A DNA stretch of 6,343 bases from Chlamydiota bacterium (lineage in GTDB: Bacteria; Chlamydiota; Chlamydiia; Chlamydiales; Criblamydiaceae): positions 1 to 6,343 of the forward strand of contig JAJFMC010000236.1 in assembly GCA_021772365.1 (NCBI GenBank). Reading direction: 5' to 3'. Made by a program: the position numbers and the translations under genes. Each line of letters opens with the position of its first letter. The stretch's first letter is position 1. The notes beneath the pieces were generated by a model. The model made no database searches. It was not told the DNA's origin and worked only from the letters and a program-made list of their open reading frames with translations. Of this stretch, positions 1-4,879 are shown in pieces.

Positions 1-1
1 C

Positions 2-187
2 GCACTCTCTTTTAAAATTGACAGTGGTGATCGAAAGCTTAATGGTGTGATCTTTGTTTCGAACCAAACACTATACATACTCACTCGTTTATCACCTGAA
101 GACTTTGCGGATGAAAGTGAGGATCAGAAATTTTTCCTTCAATCTTTTGAATTCCCTGAAGAGAAAAAACATAAGGAACCGTCATGA
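2..187 (+). CDS. C-terminal fragment of an unidentified protein (gene starts left of the window)
   Basis: An open frame runs from the left edge without a stop to TGA at 185-187, giving 61 residues; the start codon lies outside the window. The piece begins ALSFKIDSGDRKLNG and ends in a charged tail rich in Glu and Lys (EEKKHKEPS). The middle reads TLYILTRLSPEDF, followed by FFLQSFEF. This order (a hydrophobic strand with Tyr, an acidic loop, then a 'FL.SF' ending) resembles the C-termini of exported PsbP/MOG1-like or related small alpha/beta proteins, but that is a weak resemblance recalled from memory and not an assignment. The stop overlaps the next gene's start as ATGA (184-187), and the next gene's Shine-Dalgarno sequence TAAGGA (172-177) sits inside this coding sequence, so the two genes are very probably co-transcribed and translationally coupled. 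Coding status is supported by the uninterrupted frame and the coupling; function is unknown. Confidence 0.8.
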   Translation, partial: ALSFKIDSGDRKLNGVIFVSNQTLYILTRLSPEDFADESEDQKFFLQSFEFPEEKKHKEPS

Positions 188-822
188 TATTTACACTGAC
201 ACGTACGGCTATAAGGTTAGCATGTATCTCTTGGCTAATATATATTCCTCTACAGGGACAGCCACTGCCGGCACCACCTGTTATCAACCCTGAAATTCAG
301 CAAGGTGTAGAAGAAATCCGCCCACAGATTATCACACACCCAGGGATTGTCGCTTGGCGAGATGGAAGATGGTTGTGGAGCGATCATTTATTCAACCTAA
401 CCCGATATATCGATGTAAATGTAGAATACACCTCTCCCGATAGTATGAAATCGATGGTCAATATCGGTAAATTAGAAGGAGAGGTTGAGGGTATTTTCAA
501 GAATGTGGGTATCTCTCCTTATGCTAACCCAGACCCGGGTAAGCCAGATCTCCCTAGCTTTCACTTATTAATACTTGCTCATCCGGTAAGAGACGGCTAT
601 ATGTTTGCCATTATCGCTAGATTATTTGAACCTGTTCAGTTGGAAAGGATTAAACTGGACGACCGGGTGACGATGCAAGCTATTACTTGGGAGCGCTCTA
701 GTATTAACGTTGTACAACGTGCAGATTTTGACAAGGAATTAAATGCCACAGTAAAAGAAATAGCCAAACAATTTGCTGAGCGTTTTCAGTTCTTTGAAAA
801 ACTTCGCCTTCAAAACAAGTAG
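184..822 (+). CDS. Probable exported protein of unknown function, 212 aa
   Basis: The start ATG at 184 is well supported: TAAGGA at 172-177 with a 6-base spacer, and a 4-base ATGA overlap with the preceding gene. The N-terminus has Arg7 and Arg11 followed by a hydrophobic stretch (about residues 12-24, LACISWLIYIPL) and then a Pro-rich segment (PLPAPPV, 27-33). This looks like a Sec signal peptide or an N-terminal membrane anchor; no clean AxA site is visible, and cleavage near residues 24-26 is only possible. The mature part has a Trp-rich patch (AWRDGRWLWSDHLF, 57-70), a Pro-rich loop (112-124), a hydrophobic block (FHLLILAHPVRDGYMFAIIARLF, 126-148), and a C-terminal amphipathic helix (about 181-208) ending FAERFQFFEKL. 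I do not recognise the family. Its role is probably in the cell envelope or periplasm together with its coupled upstream neighbour. It converges with the fibro-slime gene, leaving a gap of 12 bases. Confidence 0.85.
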   Translation: MIFTLTRTAIRLACISWLIYIPLQGQPLPAPPVINPEIQQGVEEIRPQIITHPGIVAWRDGRWLWSDHLFNLTRYIDVNVEYTSPDSMKSMVNIGKLEGEVEGIFKNVGISPYANPDPGKPDLPSFHLLILAHPVRDGYMFAIIARLFEPVQLERIKLDDRVTMQAITWERSSINVVQRADFDKELNATVKEIAKQFAERFQFFEKLRLQNK

Positions 823-834
823 TATGCAATTCTC

Positions 835-1707
835 TCAACCCTTTGATTTTTTTCTGTATGTTACCCATGACATACCTAAAAGAAGAGTTCCCAATAATAA
901 ATATGTAGAGGGCTCAGGAACAGATGTCGAAGGTATCAGAATTAAGTTTTCAAAGGTTAAAGAAAATTGTGAACTAGTCGTATGTCTTTCAGCGAAATAA
1001 ATATCAACGTCATAAGTTTCTCCATCAACAAAACCAAAGGCTACAGCATTATCATCTGCATTAAAAGAGCCTGGTTGTGGTGCGTGAAGTCCTCCTAAGT
1101 CGATCGCTAGCTTGTCGTTTATGTAAAACCAGATGTCGTCATCCCCTAGCACGCCAAAAATTTGATCAGCTCCTTCTGAGTATTGCCAAGTACCGTGTAG
1201 CTCAAAGGTAAAGAAGTAGTTGTGAGAATGCCCTTGATTACCATAGAGTTGATTGTCGATGGGAAAGAAGTCTAGGCCGTCATTTGTGTAAGTTTCCGGG
1301 TTGGCGATCGAATTTGATAACGAGATGGTGTGAGATGTCGTAAGATTATAACCAGGAGTGTCTCTATACCACATATCAAATAAATCACCTCCCCATATGA
1401 ATGAAGGGGAAATTTGACTAGGTGTTGTTATAGTTGTTAAAGGTGAAGGCCTATTATAGGTTGGCTTTTTTGAAGCATCTAAATTTGGAGCAACAATCCC
1501 ATGATCATTTACTGCTGCAAGGGGAAGTTCAAAGTGATGATGGTTAATGGGAGCCGGTTCTCCCGGAGGGGCAACACAGGATGAAAATGCGTTAGCCGTA
1601 CAAAAATCCCTAACCGTTCCTACCCATTCGATTGTTGTTGCACTCAAAGAGAAGTGTAGTCCGATTGATAAAACAGTTAATTTAAAAACATTGTTAAGAC
1701 TATACAT
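835..1707 (-). CDS. Exported fibro-slime-domain protein with PEP-CTERM sorting signal, 290 aa
   Basis: The start at 1707 is supported by AAAGGGG (1720-1714) with a 6-base spacer and by a good signal peptide: LTVLSIGLHFSLSA, cleavage likely after Ala23. The mature protein begins with WVGTVRDF (28-35). The fibro-slime region follows in the expected order: WYRDTPGYN (113-121), FFPID (147-151), FFTFEL (165-170), GDDDIWFYIN (188-197), DLGGLH (203-208) and FAERH (238-242). The C-terminus is a full PEP-CTERM signal: VPEPS (263-267), a hydrophobic helix (about 268-284) and a basic tail (YRKKSKG). In known systems this signal is recognised by an exosortase, which cuts the protein and passes it to the surface or matrix. 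Fibro-slime domains are known from Dictyostelium secreted proteins and from Fibrobacter, where they are linked to extracellular or polysaccharide-associated roles. A surface or extracellular function is inferred; ligand and partner are unknown. No exosortase gene lies in the window. Cys35 and Cys44 could form a disulfide. Confidence 0.93.
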   Translation of the reverse strand: MYSLNNVFKLTVLSIGLHFSLSATTIEWVGTVRDFCTANAFSSCVAPPGEPAPINHHHFELPLAAVNDHGIVAPNLDASKKPTYNRPSPLTTITTPSQISPSFIWGGDLFDMWYRDTPGYNLTTSHTISLSNSIANPETYTNDGLDFFPIDNQLYGNQGHSHNYFFTFELHGTWQYSEGADQIFGVLGDDDIWFYINDKLAIDLGGLHAPQPGSFNADDNAVAFGFVDGETYDVDIYFAERHTTSSQFSLTFENLILIPSTSVPEPSTYLLLGTLLLGMSWVTYRKKSKG

Positions 1708-1749
1708 AATACACCCCTTTGTTAATTATGTTCCACATATGTAATCTTT

Positions 1750-1778
1750 ATTGTATCAGATTAAGGTGGTTGTGAAAA
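1750..1778 (-). promoter_or_regulatory. Candidate sigma70-type promoter of the fibro-slime gene
   Basis: On the minus strand an extended -10 element TGATACAAT (1758-1750; core TACAAT, 5 of 6 matches to TATAAT, preceded by TGn) is placed 17 bases after TTTTCA (1778-1773, 4 of 6 matches to TTGACA). An eight-base A tract (minus strand, 1787-1780) just upstream could act as an UP-like element. Transcription would begin near 1743, giving a leader of about 35 bases that contains the AAAGGGG ribosome site. This is pattern matching by eye only. Confidence 0.5.
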
Positions 1779-1998
1779 GTTTTTTTTGTGTTACATTGCT
1801 AAGCGCTTGATTATCAATACGATGTGTGTTTTAGTAAACTAAATCAGTGAGTTTGTGCTTTCGTTAAATTACTAATAATATAAGATAAACCCCTTCATGA
1901 TTTAATGCTAATCGCTAATAATCAATTAAATACAAAGTCCTGGTTGGTGTAACAATATTAAGTTAGTTTAAAATGTGTAAAATAATACTCAGGCAATT

Positions 1999-2057
1999 AA
2001 AAAAACAATACCTCGCTTTACCCCACAGCCCTACGGTAACGGCGGTCGGGAGGGGGC
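1999..2057 (-). terminator. Possible imperfect terminator downstream of cca
   Basis: Downstream of the cca stop, the minus strand can fold a GC stem: CCCC (2055-2052) and CCC (2050-2048) pair with GGG (2031-2029) and GGGG (2024-2021). The 16-base loop and an uneven internal bulge (1 versus 4 bases) weaken the stem. A seven-T run (2005-1999) follows only after about 15 bases, which is farther than in a standard Rho-independent terminator. The location fits; the geometry is poor. Confidence 0.3.
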
Positions 2058-2079
2058 ATTTGAAAGCAACTGTCAACAA

Positions 2080-3363
2080 TCAAGGTTTGGGCCAGAATTT
2101 TGATGTTTTGAGTACAGGAAGAATATCATCCGGGTTGGTGAAGTTATTATTCACTGCAATTCTTTCTGCTTCGATTAACAGCTTACTAAAATCACGTTTT
2201 AATACACTGGGGTTAAGTCCGAGATTCTGTAAGTATTGCGCACTGACTATAGGTTTCCGAGACTGGGCTCGTTGAATGTATGGGGCAATGCGTACGGCTC
2301 GTTGGATGTTCTCCTCTGTGGGTGGGGTAAACAGCTCGGCTCGGTTTCTTGCATATGCAATTGTCCAGTCGTAATCAGTCATAGCTTCGGGGGCTTTCAG
2401 TAGTTTGCGAACCTGGTAATAATCATTTACTATCTGAGCCCCTTCTCGTTTACTTAATTTAAGATACGAACAGAGCTTTAAAGCTTGGGGTTTCGATACA
2501 TCTGGAAATAACTGAAGGATTTTAACGATTGTCGGAGCATTGTGCGGTAAAGAGCCCATTTTTTGGGTAGACTTCAACACTTTAGCTCTGGATGTGTCCT
2601 TCAGTGAGGGAAATAGCTGCCGTAAAACACCTGTGTCGTACATTTTCATGATCCCTGCACCAAAATTTGGATAGTAGGACATTTTTTTAAGTTCCTTCCA
2701 AGCCTTTTGCTTGGAGATGGAAGGGAAAATTGTGGGAGCGAATGTTTTAATCGCTTTCATCGTGTCATCTTCTATCTCAAATTCCAGTTTTGTGGAGAAC
2801 CGAATAGCTCGTAGTATCCGCAAACGGTCTTCCTCGAGTCGAACAAACGGGTCACCAATCGCTCGAATGATATGTTTGTCGATATCCGTCATCCCATTGG
2901 TGTAATCAAATGTCTCTTGGGTAATTGGATCATGATATAAAGCATTTACCGTGAAATCTCTTCGCATAGCATCGTCCCTCATGGATCCTGCAGCTACCGA
3001 ATTAGGCGAACGACCATTGGTATATTCTCCATCTTTGCGAAAGGTGGCGACTTCAAAACTTTCACCATTTTGTTCAACGAATACGACTCCGTAATCGAGC
3101 CCTTCACCGGTTGTCTTAGGAAACAGTTTTTGGATGGCTTTAGCAGGAGCATTTGTCACAATATCAATGTCGTCATTTTTCTTACCTGCATAGATATCAC
3201 GCACCCAACCACCTGCAAAATAGGCGGAAAAGCCCGATTCGTGTAGTTTAGTCGCAATTTTTATCGCTTTTATATACTGGGGTGTAGGTGCAGGTTCCCT
3301 GAGTAAAATAGTAGAAATTGTTTGGGTATTAATACTAGTGCTTCTTTCTGAAATTGAACTCAT
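2080..3363 (-). CDS. cca: Class II CCA tRNA nucleotidyltransferase / poly(A) polymerase family protein, 427 aa
   Basis: This cytoplasmic enzyme would add or repair the 3' CCA of tRNA using CTP and ATP; close relatives (PcnB) add poly(A) tails to RNA. The head carries the nucleotidyltransferase signature AGGWVRD (50-56) and the metal-binding DxD, D65-I-D67 (DDIDIVT). EVATFRKDGEY (104-114) and RRDFTVNALY (134-143, motif B) follow. The neck has DPFVRLEEDRLRILRAIRF (171-189), including E178-D179-x-x-R182, the pattern that in CCA-adding enzymes reads the incoming base. The body (about 200-400) is helical, as expected. Length is normal for the family. The wording from 173 to 252 resembles proteins labelled PcnB in chlamydiae, so CCA-adding and poly(A) activity cannot be separated from sequence alone. 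The start at 3363 has AGGA (3373-3370) 6 bases upstream; it leaves an N-terminal extension of about 25 residues before the head. The gene is monocistronic-looking and divergent from the MFS gene. Confidence 0.93.
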   Translation of the reverse strand: MSSISERSTSINTQTISTILLREPAPTPQYIKAIKIATKLHESGFSAYFAGGWVRDIYAGKKNDDIDIVTNAPAKAIQKLFPKTTGEGLDYGVVFVEQNGESFEVATFRKDGEYTNGRSPNSVAAGSMRDDAMRRDFTVNALYHDPITQETFDYTNGMTDIDKHIIRAIGDPFVRLEEDRLRILRAIRFSTKLEFEIEDDTMKAIKTFAPTIFPSISKQKAWKELKKMSYYPNFGAGIMKMYDTGVLRQLFPSLKDTSRAKVLKSTQKMGSLPHNAPTIVKILQLFPDVSKPQALKLCSYLKLSKREGAQIVNDYYQVRKLLKAPEAMTDYDWTIAYARNRAELFTPPTEENIQRAVRIAPYIQRAQSRKPIVSAQYLQNLGLNPSVLKRDFSKLLIEAERIAVNNNFTNPDDILPVLKTSKFWPKP

Positions 3364-3396
3364 TGTATTTCCTGGTTTTTTTTGTTTTAAATAAAT

Positions 3397-3402
3397 ATTA
3401 TA
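3397..3402 (-). promoter_or_regulatory. Candidate -10 box for the cca-like gene
   Basis: A perfect TATAAT on the minus strand lies 33 bases upstream of the cca start, inside a very AT-rich stretch. No good -35 hexamer is found 16-18 bases further upstream, and in such AT-rich sequence a perfect match by chance is quite likely. Confidence 0.4.
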
Positions 3403-3431
3403 ATTTAAAATCTTTATATTAATATAAGGAT

Positions 3432-3448
3432 GTTGTGTTCGTTGTGTT
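3432..3448. repeat. Tandem direct repeat GTTGTGTT in the divergent promoter region
   Basis: Two identical GTTGTGTT units (3432-3439 and 3441-3448) separated by one C give a 9-base period, between the divergent cca and MFS genes. A regulator binding site is possible, but 9 bases is slightly short of one helical turn and nothing else in the window confirms this. Confidence 0.4.
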
Positions 3449-3499
3449 AAGATGATTCTGATTGTCTGTTCACGGGGTAGGAAAGGTAGGGCAAATTAG

Positions 3500-3560
3500 T
3501 AGACCTCATCACTTTTACGATGATAATCTTCTTTTCTGGAGTGCTCCATCATGTTATGAT
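3500..3560 (+). promoter_or_regulatory. Candidate promoter region for the MFS transporter gene
   Basis: Two weak alternatives are visible. TAGACC (3500-3505), 16 bases, GATAAT (3522-3527) would give a leader of about 53 bases. TATGAT (3555-3560), with only a poor TTTTCT (3532-3537) 17 bases upstream, would give a leader of about 20 bases. Neither is convincing; the region is listed because the divergent gene arrangement requires a rightward promoter here. Confidence 0.3.
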
Positions 3561-3586
3561 GTTCTTTTACCTTAATATAGATCGTA

Positions 3587-4807
3587 ATGAGCAAAGCAGT
3601 CACAACTCAAACAGCCTATATCGCTACCAGATTCCTGGATATTCCTGTTTGGGCGATTTACAACATGCTAACTTTTATTTTAATCAAAGACCTAAAAGCA
3701 ACCCCATTCCAGCTTGCTCTCGTGATCTCGCTAAAACCCATCGTTTCAGTTTTGTCTATGTACTGGAGCTCGCAGGTCAATGAACGTCCGGATAGACTGC
3801 GTTCTAACATCATGATCGCACGGTTTTTGGGATGCCTTCCGTTCTTTTTCTTCCCATATATCCGCAATGTATGGTTCATGATCTTTAGCTCTGCACTCTA
3901 TATGACCTTGGCTGTTGGGGTAGTTCCTGCTTGGATGGAGGTTTTGAAAAGAAATTTATCAGACGACTGGCGTAAGCAAACCTTCGCCTGGGGGTCAGCA
4001 ATAGGATATCTAGGAGGTGGGCTTTTACCTCTCTTTTTTGCTTGGCGTTTAGATGTCAACTCAAACTCCTGGCAGTGGATCTTTCCTATCGCAGGCTGTG
4101 TTTCTCTTTTAGCGACCTTATTCCAGTGGAGAATCCCTATTGACCATGTTACACCAGCTGATGCTATTTCGAAGCGAAAGAGCTGGAAAGAAGGAGTTGT
4201 GACGCCCTGGAAAAAATCTTGGAGCCTTCTGCGAAGACGACCGGATTTTGCAAGATATCAGTTTGCATTCATGATTATTGGAGGGGGATTGATGGTGATG
4301 CAACCCGCTCTTTACATATTTTTCGATGAGACTCTGGGGTTGACCTATCTTGAATATGCCGTTGCCATCTCATTGTGTAAGGGAATTTCTTATGCGGCTG
4401 CATCACCGTTATGGGCGAAGTGGATGAATCGGGTTGATATTTTCCGTTTCAGCAGTGCCGTGACAACTCTTGCATGTTTTTTTCCACTTCTGGTGATCAG
4501 TGCGACACTTAACCTAAAGTGGCTATTTGTAGCCTATATGCTTTATGGAATCATGCAGGCTGGAAGTGAGCTGAGCTGGAATATGTCGGGACCAGCCTTT
4601 TCTAAGGATGAAGATAGTTCGATATACACAAGTGTCAATGTCGTGACTGTTGGTATTCGAGGGATGATTTTCCCCGCAATGGGAAGCCTTCTTTGTTCTG
4701 CAACAAGTTCGGCACTTGTCATGATCTTCGGATGTGCCTCCATGCTGTTGGCAACGACTCTTCTTTCTTCGTATAGTTTGAAATATGCTGAGTCATCCGC
4801 TTCATAA
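3587..4807 (+). CDS. Major facilitator superfamily (MFS) permease, 406 aa
   Basis: This is an inner-membrane secondary transporter of unknown substrate. About twelve hydrophobic segments are visible (roughly 10-33, 41-62, 75-91, 95-117, 133-152, 163-181, 223-245, 256-277, 287-306, 310-327, 356-373 and 374-395). They form two halves joined by a basic cytoplasmic loop (about 183-222, with KRKSWK and LLRRRPDF). The loop after segment 2 (NERPDRLRSN, 65-74) sits where the MFS motif A 'G..aDr.GRr' belongs but is divergent. A segment ELSWNMSGPAFS (328-339), then VTVGIRG (353-359), resembles a poorly characterised branch of MFS proteins. Length is typical. The start ATG at 3587 follows an in-frame TAG (3578-3580), so no upstream start is possible; no Shine-Dalgarno sequence is seen, which is unlike the other genes here. 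The nucleotide transporter gene follows after 72 bases on the same strand, suggesting possible co-transcription. Confidence 0.9.
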   Translation: MSKAVTTQTAYIATRFLDIPVWAIYNMLTFILIKDLKATPFQLALVISLKPIVSVLSMYWSSQVNERPDRLRSNIMIARFLGCLPFFFFPYIRNVWFMIFSSALYMTLAVGVVPAWMEVLKRNLSDDWRKQTFAWGSAIGYLGGGLLPLFFAWRLDVNSNSWQWIFPIAGCVSLLATLFQWRIPIDHVTPADAISKRKSWKEGVVTPWKKSWSLLRRRPDFARYQFAFMIIGGGLMVMQPALYIFFDETLGLTYLEYAVAISLCKGISYAAASPLWAKWMNRVDIFRFSSAVTTLACFFPLLVISATLNLKWLFVAYMLYGIMQAGSELSWNMSGPAFSKDEDSSIYTSVNVVTVGIRGMIFPAMGSLLCSATSSALVMIFGCASMLLATTLLSSYSLKYAESSAS

Positions 4808-4835
4808 CAATTCACTTTAGTTATGCCCTAGAACC

Positions 4836-4844
4836 TGTTATCAT
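4836..4844 (+). promoter_or_regulatory. Candidate extended -10 promoter before the nucleotide transporter gene
   Basis: TGTTATCAT is an extended -10 pattern (TGn followed by TATCAT, 5 of 6 matches) in the 72-base gap after the MFS gene; transcription would begin near 4851, giving a leader of about 29 bases. A -35 (TTTAGT, 4815-4820, 18 bases away) matches only 3 of 6. No terminator hairpin is seen in the gap, so read-through from the MFS gene is equally possible. Confidence 0.35.
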
Positions 4845-4879
4845 GACCATAAATTAACATGGGTAAAATCTAAGGATCA

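Larger units (their letters stand above)
1708..2079. other. 372-base intergenic stretch between cca and the fibro-slime gene
   Basis: No convincing gene is visible. From the left it holds the ribosome site and candidate promoter of the fibro-slime gene (to 1778), a run of eight T (1780-1787), an 8-base palindrome AAGCGCTT (1801-1808), and a long AT-rich part (about 1810-2010) with short repeats such as two GCTAAT units at 1907-1919 and an imperfect TTTAAT...ATTAAA inverted pair at 1901-1930. It then changes abruptly to a GC-rich hairpin-capable island (2021-2057) next to the cca stop codon. An open frame from ATG 1973 runs into antisense sequence of cca and has no ribosome site or recognisable product. 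Confidence 0.7.

Noticed and set aside
208..226. Possible lipoprotein cysteine (RLAC, residue 14) in the exported protein
   Set aside because: Arg at the -3 position and the hydrophobic stretch lies after, not before, the Cys, so it is not a lipobox.
54..293. Small open frames on both strands (plus 54-293, minus 81-287)
   Set aside because: They overlap the true coding frames at 2-187 and 184-822, have no ribosome site and give no protein-like composition.
793..814. Inverted repeat TTTGAA...TTCAAA
   Set aside because: Six A/T-rich pairs inside coding sequence with no following T run; likely chance.
835..853. Possible terminator for the rightward exported-protein gene (TCAA-CCCT-TTGA followed by seven T)
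   Set aside because: The stem is only four base pairs and lies inside the convergent coding sequence; too weak to call.
1801..1808. Palindrome AAGCGCTT as an operator
   Set aside because: Single 8-base palindrome, more than 20 bases upstream of the candidate promoter, without a second copy in the window.
1973..2275. Plus-strand frame of 100 codons near the cca 3' end
   Set aside because: Two thirds is antisense to cca; no ribosome site and no recognisable product.
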